64,000 nt of DNA from Silene conica (Eukaryota > Streptophyta > Magnoliopsida > Caryophyllales > Caryophyllaceae). The first letter of the stretch is position 1; each line of letters starts with the position of its first letter. The notes beneath the pieces are model-generated. The model made no database searches. It was given only the letters and a program-made list of their open reading frames with translations, and had not been told where the DNA came from. Of this stretch, positions 33,866 to 45,958 are shown piece after piece. Both the position numbers and the translations under genes were made by a program. The stretch is from contig CM055315.2 of NCBI GenBank assembly GCA_029255685.2, positions 49,753,358 through 49,817,357 on the forward strand. The letters are read 5' to 3'.

Positions 33866-36800
33866 ATGGCTGGTGAAGACTCAATGCCAAGTGCCAAGCT
33901 AGCACGTGAATCCTGGCTAAAGGCCTTCATGGACTCCATGAATCAGTCAACTAGACTGAGGAATGATGGGTCAAACTTCTCTGACTGGGAGGCAGCACTA
34001 CGGAATGCTGCCATTGCTGACGGAAAGCTTAAGTATTTAACTGAGCCCATTCCGGCACACCCAGGAACTGGAGCTAGAGCCAACGAAATTCGCGCCCATA
34101 GCGATTTCGTTATGGAAGCGGGTGCGATAAAGAACGTACTCATCTATGCAATGGAATCAAATTTGCAAAGACGCTTCATATCCCATGGTGCAAACAAGAT
34201 TTTCACCACGCTCTCTAACGAATTCTCCAAGGCTCCGAGAATCGTTTCTTATGAGCACACATGTCGCTTCTTTGAGGCGAAACTCCAGAAGGGCCAAGCT
34301 GTTAGCCCACATATTCTCAACATGATTGAGAATATCTAGAAACTGGAGACCCTGAACTGCAAGATCAGTGAGAACATAATCGTTGATCGTATGCTTCATT
34401 CGCTTCATGATGGGTTCGCCCTCTTTAGGGCCAACTATTACATGAACGACATGAAGAAGACTCCTCATGAGCTCCACTCCCTTCTCGTATAGACCGAGAA
34501 GGATCTGAAATTAAGTGGGAGGATGAAGCAGGATGTTCTCATGATCTCCGGTAAGGGAAAGGGTAAAGGGAAGGCTAAAGCTCAGGGCGACCTAGCAGTA
34601 GGTAAGCCCAGGTTCAAGAAACCAGGATTTACTAAGAGTGGGCCAGGTGAGTCGAGCAACTCACAGGGCAAGATAAAGAGCAAGGATACAAGCATGGAAT
34701 GTCACCATTGCCACAAGACTGGGCATTGGAGGCGCTCATGCCCCGTGTATCGCGAGGACATTAAGGCAGACCGTGTTACTCCTGTTGGTATGTCTTCTTT
34801 TTCTTTTATTCACATGATTGAGATTAACCATGCAAGTTGCGGAACTTGGGTACTTGATACTGGTTGTGGTTCTCATCTATGTAATCATGTGCAGGGCCTC
34901 CGAAACCAAGAACCCCTAATCAAGGGTGAGGTGGACCTGCGAGTCGGGAATGGAGCACGCGTTGCTGCAGTCTCGAAGGGAACATACGTGATCCAGCTTC
35001 CAAGTGGATTCGAGTTATTTTTATATAACTGTTATTATGTTCCTAGTTTGTCCAAAAACATTATTTCAGTTTCTGCACTTGACAAACTCGGCTTTTCATT
35101 TGTAATAGAGAATAATAGCTGTATTTTCTCCTTACACAATATGATTTATGGCAAGGCAGTTTCCATGAATGGAATTTATGTTTTAGATCAAACTACCGAG
35201 ATATTACATGTGAATAACAAGAGATTAAAGGTAGGTGACAAAGATCAAACTTACCTATGGCATTGTCGTATGGGACACAAAAATGAGAAGCGCGTAAAAC
35301 AGCTCATACAGAATGGAGCTATATCGCCCTTTGATTTCGAATCATATGGCACGTGTGAATCATGTCTCATTGGCAAAATGACTCGTATTTCCTTCAAAGG
35401 TGTTGGAATGCGCGCTGCCGACCTATTAGGACTCATACATACAGACGTATGTGGCCCTATGTCGATCAACGCACGAGAAGGCTATAGGTATTTCATCACT
35501 TTCACGGATGATTTGAGTAGATATGGCTATGTCTACTTGATGAAACATAAAAGTGAATCCTTTGACAAGTTCAAACAATACCAGAATCGGGTACAGAACC
35601 AGCTGGGTAGAAAGATTAAGGCACTACGTTCGGATCGTGGTGCTGAGTATCTTTCACACGAGTTTGATCAACACCTTAAAGACTGTGGCATCGTGCTACA
35701 GTTGACTCCACCTGGAACACCACAATTAAATGGTGTGTCCGAACGGAGAAATCGAACTCTACTCGATATGGTTCGATCTATGATGAGTCACACCGTTGTG
35801 CCTGATTCATTGTGGGGCTATGCTCTTTTGTCGGCCGCTCTAATACTTAACCGAAGTCCGTCTAAAGCTGTTGACAAGACTCCATACGAATTATGGAAGG
35901 GAACGGTCCCTAACTTGTCCTTTATTCGGGTTTGGGGCTGCGAGGCTTATGTCAAGTGGAGACACGAGGATAAGCTCGGCCCGCGATCGGTCAAGACATA
36001 CTTTATAGGCTATCCAAAGGGAACTTTTGGTCATTACTTCTACTCGCCTACCGAACAACGTGTTTTTGTTGCGGCTAGTGCGACGTTCTTAGAGAAAGAA
36101 TTTCTCGAGAACAAGTCGAGTAATAGAACCTTCGAGTTATCGGAGGTTCAAGAACCAACTACCGAGCAACCATTGGAGGAAACAGTTCCTTCAACCGAGG
36201 CTGCGGTAGATATTCCTGAGGAACCTAGGAGGTCGAAAAGAGTCTTTATTCCTCCGGACAGATACATTGGTATGGTCGAGGAACATGATACAGATGACGT
36301 CTTACTCCTAGAGGGTAATGAACCCACAACCTATAAAGGTGCCATGACCAGTTCTGACTCAAAGCTATGGCTAGAAGCCATGCAATCCGAGATGGACTCC
36401 ATGTATGAGAACAACGTGTGGGATCTTGTGGACCTACCTGCAAAGGTACGTCCCCTTCAATGCAAATGGCTTTACAAAATAAAGCATGTCGTGGAAGGAC
36501 AACAAGATATCCACAAGGCTAGACTAGTTGCTAAAGGTTTCACTCAAGTGTCAGGCTTGCACTATGATGAGATCTTTGCACCCGTAGTCATGCTACGTTC
36601 CATTCGGTTTATCTTAGCGATCGCCGCATTTCATGATTATGAAATATGGCAAATGGACGTTAAAACCGCCTTCTTAAACGGTTATTTGGAGGAAGAGTTG
36701 TACATGGTACAACCCGAGGGTTTTATCGATCCAGCACATCCTAAGAAAGTTTGCAAGCTTAAGCGTTCCATCTATGGACTTAAGCAAGCATCGCGGAGTT

Positions 36801-37897
36801 GGAATCATCGCTTCGACCAAGTGATAAAAGAGAATGGGTTCATTCGATCAGTCGAGGAACCATGTCTCTATATCAAGTCGAGTGGGAGCAAGATTGTATT
36901 CCTAGTACTGTATGTCGATGACATACTCTTGATTGGGAATGACATACCTCTCTTATCTTCGGTTAAAGCATGGTTGAAAAACCACTTCCAGATGAAAGAT
37001 CTGGGAGAGGCACAAAGAATTTTGGGCATCCGTATCTACAGGGATAGATCACGACGGATGTTATCTCTCAGTCAGGAGTCTTATATAGATAAGATTCTAG
37101 AGAGATTCAGCATGACGAACTCCAAGAAAGGGTTCCTTCCTATGACTCCTGGGCTTCACTTGAGCAAGACCCAAGAAGCTAAGTCATTGGAAGAGAAAGA
37201 GCGCATGAGTCGGATTCCTTATGCTTCGGCAATAGGATCAATCATGTATGCCATGATATGCACACGTCCTGACGTTGCATATGCATTGAGTATGACAAGT
37301 CGATTCCAAGCTCATCCAGGTGAACAACACTGGATGGCCGTGAAAAACATTCTTAAGTACCTACGAGGGACTAAAGATTGGGGATTGACTTACGGAGGCG
37401 ACTCGACGCTCTGCGCCACGGGTTACGCAGATGCTAGCTTCCAAACGGATCGAGATGACTCGAAATCTCAGTCTGGATTCGTTTTTACTCTTAATGGCGC
37501 TGCTGTCAGCTGGAAAAGTTCTAAACAGAGTGTTACAGCAGATTCTACGACTGAGTCCGAGTACTATGCCGCCTCGGAAGCAGCTAAGGAAGCAATATGG
37601 ATGCGTCAATTCTTACAAGGACTATCAGTAGTGCCTAGTTCGAATGACCCAATCACCGTTTATTGTGACAATAGCGGTGCCATCTTCTAAGCTAAGGAGC
37701 ATAAGTCTAGCAGTAAGGCTAGACATGTACAACGGAAAGCTCATCTAATCAGAGATTACGTGGAGCAAAAGGAGATTTTCATTGATAAGATCGCTACGGA
37801 TGACAACATAGCTGATCCTCTCACAAAAGCATTACCACGTGATAAGCATGAAGGGCACATTCATTCCATGGGAATTGGATGTGTTCCTAAGTTGTAG
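33866..37897 (+). pseudogene. Copia 2 gag-pol (fossil, about three breaks)
   Basis: Gag starts MAGEDSMPSAKLARESWLKA at 33866. The zinc knuckle is CHHCHKTGHWRRSC (about 34700-34740). Protease has WVLDTGCGSHLCN (about 34850). Integrase has LIHTDVCGPM, LRSDRGAEY and TPQLNGVSERRNRTL (about 35430-35765). Reverse transcriptase has VKTAFLNGYLEEELY (about 36659) and LYVDDILLIGND (about 36909). RNase H has TESEYYAASEAAKEA (about 37553), and the tail runs to about 37897. The order gag, protease, integrase, RT, RNase H is that of Ty1/copia. Confidence 0.92.
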
Positions 37898-38759
37898 TAC
37901 TCTTTTATGAATTCATGTAATAATTCATTTTCTCGTGTACTCTATTCAACCTTATTGTTATGATATATAATGTTTTGTTTCTCATGTGGAATTGTACGCC
38001 AATTTTGAACACCACAAAGTGAACTGATTAACATTACATCGTTTTGGTCCTTGATTACCCACTTGAGCTGATAACTCAGGTAATCATTTTGTGACGTTGG
38101 TTGATGGTGTGTTCAACGAGCCATAAGTCACGTGGATGACTGACCAATCACAAAGGCGAGTTATACGGATATCTCGTAGGACACCCCGTGACAGCGTTAT
38201 GGAGTCCTAAATGTTTTATAACATTGGGTGCCAGGTCGTGGATAGGACCTCCATAGTGTTCCTTAGAGTCGAGTCTTTTGACTTTCAACTGTCTCTTGAG
38301 ATTAAGGCAGATTTTGGGTAACTTTGGTTTCTTTCCCACGGTCACCGTAACAGGGGCCAAGAGGATTTTTTCTGGGTTATTTCATGCTGCGCGATATCGG
38401 CAGGATTCGAGTTGAGGGAAATATCCAAACCCTTATCAGGATTTTATCATTTCTCAGGGCCACTCGAGGAGTAGTAACTGAAATGCATGGCCATGCTCGA
38501 ATACAGATTCGTTTTATCAGTTAAGTTACTCTCTAGTCGGGGAAACCACTCTTGATACAGATCGCTTGTGAGATACGACCTTTGCGAATGCGTATTTGCA
38601 AATTGTCTTACATTGAGTGGGAGAAATTTTAAAAGGATATGAGAATCGGTTATCGCACCTACACTTGTACGGACAAGTGGGAGTTTGTTGGAGATTGTGT
38701 CCTCCACATGTAGTGTGATAACGTCATTGCACATACCCTTGTACGGACAAGTGGGAGAT
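37898..38759 (+). other. Copia 2 3' untranslated region with doubled polypurine tract
   Basis: No gene is seen. The string CTTGTACGGACAAGTGGGAG occurs at 38664-38683 and again at 38738-38757. The first copy is followed by TGTTGGAG and GTGTCCTCCACA, which resemble the start of the copia 1 LTR. The second is followed by this element's own LTR. Confidence 0.75.
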
Positions 38760-40294
38760 TGTTGGGGCTGGTGTCCATGACAATTAAGTACAATGACTTA
38801 TTAAATCTCTTTAAGGATCACAAGGGCATACTTTTGTATTATTACCAGTTGATCCACGTTTATCAATAACGGTTGGCTTGCTAGATAAGTTTGACGTTAT
38901 TGTCATACGGATGGCGGTGATCAACTGGTCCCTATACGTCACACCTATAGGTAGGGGTGTAACCGAGCCGATTTGAGTTCGAGCACGGGTGGGCTTGGAA
39001 TCGGCTCAGAAGTTTGAACTTGAGCTCGGAATCGGCTCGGAATTATCCGAGCTTAAAAAATCAAAGCTCTGAATCAGCTCAGATTAGGCTCGAGCTCAAC
39101 TCGAGCTCTATTCGAGCTCGGTTAAATAATTTATTTCTTTACTTTCTTGAACTTGTAAGTCAAAATAAAAATAAATATATTTTAATACAAATGCAAATAT
39201 AAAATACTTATTATCTATAAGAAACATATGATTATAAATGTTAAAATGATATTTTATTAGGAACAATAAAAATTACAAAATGACAAAATAACTGAAAATA
39301 ATAGATAAAACGAGCCTTACCGAACTTCCGATTTCGAGCTCTACTAAGCTCGGAATCGGCTCGGATTTGGTCCACCCCGACTCGGAATCGGCTCGGAATT
39401 AGTTTTGACCGATTTCGAGCCGAGTTTTGACCGAGCTGATTCCGAGGGCTCTACGAGTCGGCTCAGATCATTTACAGCCCTACCTATAGGACACGTTTGA
39501 GAGATGTGAAGGTATGAAAATACAGTCACATTTTGCCGGATATGACTAAACAGTTAGTCAGAGGTATTGACTACTAAATTAGTCAATAAGATGTTGAGAT
39601 TATTATTTAATACGGATTAAATAATTTTAGCTAATACAGATTACATGATTAATTCGTAAATTAAATATAAACGGTTATATTTAATTAAATATTGTATTCG
39701 CGAATTAATATAAACAGTTATATTAATTTGGGTAATTATACAATATCGTATTTTATCAGACCGTTATTAATATATCGACAGTATTAATAACTGATAACAT
39801 GTTGCGATTTATAAATAAAACCCGCGAATAAATTATAGTTAAATGGGTCGAATCACGAATTAGAATAAGGTAAGAGTGGAAAGCCCACTCCTACCGTATT
39901 GGATATTTCGGCCAAGTGTAGTATATAAGGAGATGACTTCTCCTTATGCAAAACACTCTTGTTGCACTGATTAATATAATCTCAAGGTAAAATTAGGGTT
40001 TTGAGAGCTTTCTTCTCCCAAAACCTCAGATCTCACTTCTAAAACCTAAATAGCTCTCCCAATATTGCAAGGCAGTTGGAGAGGATTTCTAGCACACGCG
40101 GCCACGTCTCATTCTAAGTCTTGGGTGCAAGTTATAGGAGGGAATTTGTGTTAATTCCTGTTCTTAGGCCTTTCGCACAAGGACCAAAGGTTGTACTTCT
40201 TTTCTTATCCTTTTTATCTTATGACGATATTCACGACTGTAATTTTCATTATAATCCTGCATGTTTAGGGCGAATACGCGTTTTATTCCCCACA
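38760..40294 (+). repeat. Copia 2 3' LTR (carries a MITE)
   Basis: 1535 bp. Without the MITE and its 8-bp duplication it matches 31122-32116 at about 99.5% by eye. Confidence 0.95.
38952..39482. mobile_element. hAT-type MITE inside copia 2 LTR
   Basis: 531 bp between imperfect inverted ends (TAGGGGTGTAACCGAGCCGA and the complement of TTTACAGCCCTA). The perfect 8-bp duplication cctatagg is at 38944-38951 and 39483-39490, diagnostic of hAT. Many GCTCGGAATCGG-like subterminal units flank an AT-rich middle with no transposase. The left LTR preserves the empty site, so it inserted after copia 2. Confidence 0.92.
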
Positions 40295-40299
40295 TACAG

Positions 40300-40450
40300 G
40301 ACATAAGAGAACGGTTCATGAGAGAACCGTTCTGGTAAGTGAACACCTAAGAGCACGGTTGAACCGTTCTCTTAGGTAAAGAGCATGGCCAGGAGGAGCA
40401 CGGTTCCGCCACTCATAGGAGAACGGTTTTTAACCGTCTTCGTATCTATA
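40300..40450. repeat. CACTA right subterminal array, second part
   Basis: About six GAGAACGGTT or GAGCACGGTT units in both orientations, directly inside the right terminal inverted repeat. It is separated from its first part by copia 2. Confidence 0.88.
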
Positions 40451-40466
40451 TTTTGTAGTAGTGAGA

Positions 40467-40919
40467 GCATATGTAATCTGTGAAGATTTCAATATGCTTT
40501 GCAGCATCCTCATTGGCCGAGCCTCCAAATTGGTTTTTCTCAACCATTGTGATGTAGGCAGGCTTGGCCTCTAATGGCTTCCCAGTACCTGCAGGTAAAG
40601 TGAACCCTTTGTATAGGTCCTTCACCTGAGGCATGGAGTGACTGGCGATGGTAGCTTCCTCGGCCATGTTCTCTTCTTCTTTTGGAAAAACTTGGAAATA
40701 GGTATTTGATGGTGTTTTTGGTGTGGATGGATTGTGAGGTGAATTTGGTTGTGAAGTTGGTGTTTTTGGTGAAGGTGGTTGTTCAAAGATATCCTCTTGG
40801 AATAGGGAAGAAGGTGAGCCTCCTTCCTTATTCTCTAGTAACAGCTTCCTCTTTTCTCTTAGAGTCCTCTCAAGCTCGTGGTCTAGTGGTATGAGTTCTC
40901 CTTGAACTGACCTGCGCAT
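40467..40919 (-). pseudogene. Gypsy gag N-terminal part (fossil)
   Basis: An Athila/Tat-like gag start on the minus strand, with RTLREKRKLLLE, a Pro/Ser/Thr-rich stretch, then MPQVKDLYKGFTLPAGTGKP and EDAAKHIEIFTDY. It runs into the CACTA end and its target site. The rest of gag is at 10803-13200. The 5' leader and primer-binding site lie at 40920-41041. Confidence 0.85.
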
Positions 40920-41021
40920 AAGACGGAAACTACAAGAAAAAAGTGAGAAGGTTTAAGGAACAAAAGTTCCTTAAACAAAAAGAAACAAAAACAAGAAACA
41001 ATAAACACTGGCGTCACCTCC

Positions 41022-41040
41022 CCGGCAACGGCGCCAAAAT
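41022..41040 (-). promoter_or_regulatory. Gypsy primer-binding site
   Basis: On the minus strand TGGCGCCGTTGCCGGGGA lies a few bases inside the 5' LTR. This form is common in Athila/Tat/Ogre-type elements, where it pairs with a host tRNA. Confidence 0.8.
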
Positions 41041-41041
41041 T

Positions 41042-42617
41042 TGATGCCCGTCGTTGAGGGTACCAAAGATAAAATTTATAACTCCTAACCTTTAACTATA
41101 GATAGTGAAAGTCAGGGTCGAACCACAGAGAGGTGGGGAATGTTTATTGTTTGATGTCAATGTTTTAAGGTAACAAAAGTGGGGGTTTGATTGATTGTTA
41201 CTAGGTCTAGAACAAACATAAAATAAAGCAAGTAAAATGAGAGTAAAACTATAATAAAAGAGATGCTAGGATGTTTGGGTAATAAATAGCTAAGATAGTA
41301 TAAATCCTAAGGTCAACATGTATTGCAGTCGCGTAAGGGGTGTAACATATCCTTTCGGTCTATGGTACCTAATAGATCCTTTCGGCCTATGCTATTAGTT
41401 CCTAGGTCTCACAATTATTGGGTGTCAACAATAAGGATGATTCCTAAATCCTAGGTCACATACCTTTCAGTCTTTGGGTAACCTAGTCGTCTTAAGGCGT
41501 AAACCAATGCCCTTCCCGTATCTTTCAACCTTGGGTAGGTCATTACTAATATTCTACAAGTCTCCCTTGGGTCTCATTGTAGGATACTATAGTCAACGAA
41601 GTAAAAAGAAACAGAATACATACGCAAGTGGGTCGACCGACCAGCTAGCCCAGTCGGCCGACCACAACCTCAGTCGACCGACCCGTTAGGCAGGTCGGCC
41701 GACCGAGGCGCTGCTACAGTCGGTCTCGGAATCTATACTACCTACACATATCTACCCCCTACATCCTAACATATGAAATTAGCTACTCATGATTACTAAA
41801 ACAATAATGAAAACAGGAATAAACATGGAAATCATAATGAATATCAATTTAAACATGCAATCACTAATAAGGCTTTGGGATTCTATCGTAAACCGAATGC
41901 AATAATTCTAAACTAATAATAATAGAACTGAAATTAAGAGGAGAATTACCGGAATTCGGAATTGAGATGGAAAGTAACAAACTTTATTGATGAATGCTTG
42001 AAAGGTTGATGAACAAAACTAAAAGTGTTTGAGAATTATTAAAAGATTACAACTAAAGATAAAACTAAATTCTAAAACTCGAACCCTAAAACTTGATGTA
42101 AGACTTGATAGATAAAAGATATATATCCTTAAACCCTAATCACGCTCCTTGCTTAAATAGGCGGAAAGATTGGAGTTTCCTAATGAAACAAACACTTCAA
42201 TGGGCTTTCGGAAAGCTTATGGGTTTGCGCAGAGGTCGGTCGACCTATGTTGTAGGTCGGTCGACCTAATATCGGGCTTCAGTGTTTTTCTGGACTTTCC
42301 ATAACAGAGGCCTGGTCGGCCGACCCAAGTAGTAGGTCAGTCGACTTGTTTTCCTGTAGGTCTGCCTCGATTTGTCTTCGGTTTGACTTCTTGGTACTTG
42401 GTTAACGCTTCGAGTTGACTTTCCTTCGTTCCTTGGCTATGAAAAATCCCGAGGGCATAAATTTGATATAAAATCGTCTCTTTTCCGCATAAATCTGCAA
42501 AAGAGCATAAAAATACGAAAGCAGACAATTGTTGGGAAATAAAGGCTAAACATAGTAAATGAGCGACCAAATGCGTGTAAAAATAGATGTAAAATATCAT
42601 AAAATAGACACGCATCA
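41042..42617 (-). repeat. Gypsy element 5' LTR
   Basis: 1576 bp, followed at 42618 by the duplication attat. It carries the same two palindrome clusters (about 41628-41705 and 42234-42345). CCTATTTAAGCA on the minus strand near 42165 may be the TATA region. Confidence 0.92.
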
Positions 42618-42622
42618 ATTAT

Positions 42623-43110
42623 TCTGAAAAAGGATAGGTTTTTTGTGTGAATGTTTGCTTTGTTATGGTTTGAAATTGACAAAGTGCATTCTTCACACCT
42701 TCCTATATACACGAGCTGCAGATCTCCCAAAAGATACACTATTCTCAATCGGCAGAAAGTGCAATAACCCTATTGGCCAGAACAAGAAGCAGTATGCAAG
42801 GAGTTGACCAACTTCCAACGCACGCAAAATGATTATCAAACCTTGGAAGCAGTAAAACACAGGAGTTTATGCGTTTGTTATTTAGCTGTTTGGGAAAACA
42901 CAAAGGATGTAATTAAAGCTTTTTGTAGAAGTTATTGAAGAGAGATTGTAACACTGGACGAAAATGTCCAGCAAAGAAGAAGAAGAGAAGTTCTCAAAAA
43001 GAGAGGAAAACTCTCTCTATTCTAAAGAGAAGTTTTTTTTCTTTACTATTTTTTCCAATTAAGAAGTGTCTTAAGACCGTGACCAACAATAAGGTGTTCT
43101 TATTGTGCTC
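42623..43110 (-). mobile_element. LINE number 1, 5' end (continuation)
   Basis: Sequence to the right of the gypsy duplication; it should be the LINE's 5' untranslated region and ORF1 start. An open frame starting MRIVYLLGDLQL at 42748 runs towards the insertion, but I could not fix the true ORF1 start. CT-rich stretches on the minus strand near 42970-43040 are common in LINE leaders. The right boundary is approximate. Confidence 0.5.
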
Positions 43111-45600
43111 ATTTTATCCAAAATCATTGTAAGGAAAAATAAGATTTGTCCCTCCCTTTTATTTGATTTATTTTCAAACCATCAAATTACATGCATGTAA
43201 ATATACAACAATTTGAATACGTGTATGAATAACGAAAGTAAAAGTTTATATAATTATAATTTTAAATATTAGTTTGATTACGTGTATGAATTTGATTACG
43301 CCCTATTTAATTTATATGGTATGATAAACTTTATTTTCTCTCCAATATAATTGTTCCATACCATATTTACTAATGTTTTTGATGTATAAATGGTTCAGCG
43401 TCATGCTAATTTTTGATATTCTTGATATAAGTTGGTTCGATTAAAATATTTTTATAATTAATAATTTTTTTTTTCGGGTTTTTAAGCTTATAGTGCTCAA
43501 ATATTTTGCATTAATTTTAAGAAATTTATCTATTTAAATTACTTAATTTTTTTAATTTTCTTACAAAATTTCTGCGACGTATTATAAATTCACTAATAAT
43601 AACTTTGACTATATTTTCTTGTCAGGAGTTTCGTTTATTATTATTTAAAAAAAAAAGATGATTTTGTATTTGTTCTATAACATTTTGTACTTAATTACCA
43701 TTATCACAGTATTCAAATTGTTGTATATTCTCTGTTTTCTTCCTTATTTTCTTAAACGGATTATTCAGGTTTTCTTCCTCTTTCTTATTTTGGAAACTTT
43801 TAATTATATTTATTTATCTCTCTGTCCTATCACCAAATCCCACCCAATTTTTTTACTCATATTTTATTCATTTCACTAATGTTTGTGGTCCACAATTCAT
43901 TATTTAAGTAAATCCTAATTATTCATTCATCTCTCCTATTCCAAACCGCACCCAACTCTTTCTTCATTATTTTACATTATTCCTTAAGTATTGTGTCACA
44001 TGCAAAGGAGAAGAAAACCCAGAATAGGAGGGAGTATTTTACATGGCTAATTATTGTTTTAATTTCAATTAATTTTTGAAAAAATTAATCTTTGTTAATT
44101 AAACAATTACATGTAATTGTTGAAATACTTTCTATATTTAATTGACTAATTATGTCATTAAAACTGACTCTCTTTTTATCCTTCTCATCTGAAATTCTAA
44201 ACTACTGATTATTAAAAAAATTAAAATTTCTAGTTTTATAGAGTAAATTTTATTAAAATATGGAAATATTTTTTTTTTAATTTACTTTGCTAACAATTAA
44301 TATTGAAATATGTTTACAATAATTAAATACAATATTTTTTATGTAAACAAGTTTAAAAATTAAAGTAAATCATGAGTTCATAAATAAACGTAGTTTCTCT
44401 TTCATTGACGGAGATTACTTTTTCATGCACTTTTTTCATTACTTTTCCATACCCTACCCTTCCCTTATAAAAATAAAATAAACCCTCTCAAATTTTCTTC
44501 CTCTATCACAAAATTAATCAAATCCGTCAAATTATTCAATTATGAACGATGCTCTCATGTCGATCAAATAATAATTCTAATTCACTAACTTTATAAACTT
44601 GCTATATCAAATTAGGGAGATTAAACTAATTTAGACTAATTAAATTAGGATTTGAAGAAATTAGGGTTTGAAGAAATTAGTGTCATTTGAAAACTGTACA
44701 GATTCCAGAATCATATTAGGGGAAGAAAAATTAATTAAGTCATGTGTATTTGTAGAGGAAAACTTCAGCGATTGAGCATTGCCTACTTGTTGAAAATAAA
44801 CTGATAGAATGTTTTTTCGAGATCGATTTCTTCAATGAATTCTTCATCAATCAGACTCACATTTAGATGTGTATCTTTCAGGCCATTTGGTGTTAAATAA
44901 CAAACATAAAATAACTAGAAATTACATGAACAGATGTGTCGTTTGCCAGATTTGTTTTGTGCAAGAAATGACGGAGTTCATTCAATTAATTGTTGAACCT
45001 CAGGGTTTTGCGTAAACTCGAAGAAATCATGGAGATGTGTGTAACACAGAGAAAACACTTATTTACCCATATTAGGAATGACGGGTGTTGGGAAAGGAGA
45101 TGTGTTGGTGGGTGGGGTAGTTTCCGGCTAGTCTTACCGGTGGTTGGTATGAGTAATTAATAGATTTATTGAATTGAAATAGGTTGTAAAAGTGTAAAGA
45201 GTATAATAGTAATTCATGTCCATAATTGAGTAAATCATGTGCATGAATGAGCATAACCCATAATAAATACAGTAATTTTTTTGTAAAGAGGTTTCAAAAG
45301 TTGAGTAAATCATGGGTTATGTAACTATTATGTTATCTAAATAATGATGTGGCTCCACCAAAATTAAGTAAATGTTCTTGTATTAATAGAATAAAAATAC
45401 AAGTAGACTAAATTAACAAGTAATTTAATTAGCTATTAGAGGAGTCTAATTAACGGTCTCAACCTTTCACTAAGGAAGTAGAATTCCATAAATATACATT
45501 TAACATAAGTTGGGATTGCAAAAGGTAACCAAATAACTCCTTAGATCCCTATTGAGATCTCTCGACTCCTGATAAAAACAACGAATAGCTACGATGCATA
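43111..45600. other. AT-rich intergenic DNA, no gene seen
   Basis: About 2.5 kb of AT-rich sequence with many short A/T runs. AGGAGGGAGTA near 44027 resembles one end of a Stowaway-type MITE, but no partner end was found. No convincing coding region or RNA gene on either strand. Confidence 0.6.
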
Positions 45601-45958
45601 ACTTTTATTAATAAACAAACTATAAGATTAAGGGTTCACAAACTGATTTTTTTCCATTACAAGGTGTATACCATTACTAGAGGAGTTACAAAATGGCGTT
45701 AGCAATGAATGTTCCATGTGCTTATAGCTTGCTATACACAAGACACAGGCGCCGGATCTTTTAACATGTACGACTATGTACAATCTAGCAGCTTCATGTA
45801 GGCCCGACTTCAATCACAATCTCCAGGTCAATACGTCGAGATATGATGCACTCAGTCAAGGCTAGCCAAGATCCCAGGTCCAGAATACTTCTGGAGTGAG
45901 GCGAGATAGAATGACAGATGAGATTAGACAGATATCCGGATTCTCAAGTTTTCCATTA
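45600..45958 (-). other. Probable 3' UTR of the IF-2 gene
   Basis: About 350 bases after the IF-2 stop codon. AATAAA on the minus strand at about 45604-45609 could be the poly(A) signal. No coding region is seen. Confidence 0.4.

Larger units (their letters stand above)
31122..40294 (+). mobile_element. Ty1/copia element 2 (9.2 kb, including a MITE)
   Basis: Plus-strand copia element. The LTRs are 31122-32116 (995 bp) and 38760-40294 (1535 bp because of a 531-bp MITE). The duplication tacag is at 31117-31121 and 40295-40299. The primer-binding site TGGTATCAGAGCC starts at 32119, and the polypurine tract AAGTGGGAGAT precedes the right LTR. About 5 substitutions and 1 indel separate the LTRs by eye, suggesting 0.2-0.4 million years. 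It landed in the CACTA right subterminal array. The coding region is broken in about three places. It is the same general lineage as copia 1. Confidence 0.95.
13204..40463 (+). mobile_element. CACTA (En/Spm) DNA transposon with two nested copia elements
   Basis: The terminal inverted repeats are CACTACTACAAATATAG at 13204 and the complement of CTATATTTTGTAGTAGTG ending at 40463. The 3-bp target duplication aga is at 13201-13203 and 40464-40466. Without the two copia elements it is about 8.9 kb. It carries subterminal arrays of GAGAACGGTT units at both ends, a plus-strand transposase gene (14881-16297) with the catalytic core missing, and a second gene (16775-30578) ending in a Ulp1-like protease. 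The core loss makes it non-autonomous. It landed inside the gag of the gypsy element. Confidence 0.95.
4076..42617 (-). mobile_element. Ty3/gypsy element (Athila/Tat-like gag-protease type), with nested insertions
   Basis: A minus-strand LTR element whose own sequence is about 8.2 kb after removing the CACTA (13204-40463) and a solo LTR (6031-9120). The LTRs are 41042-42617 (5') and 4076-5652 (3'), both TGATGC...GCATCA, with the 5-bp duplication attat at 4071-4075 and 42618-42622. A primer-binding site of the TGGCGCCGTTGCCGGGGA type lies at about 41022-41040. Internally there are gag and an aspartic protease, but no reverse transcriptase, RNase H or integrase is visible. Roughly 27 differences per 1.58 kb of LTR suggest about 0.7-1.2 million years at common plant rates. 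It is broken, mainly by the CACTA inside gag. Confidence 0.92.

Noticed and set aside
40121-40306. Frame starting MGASYRREFVLIPVLRPFAQ, also present at 31943
   Set aside because: It is simply the two copies of the copia 2 LTR; LTRs of this type are non-coding.
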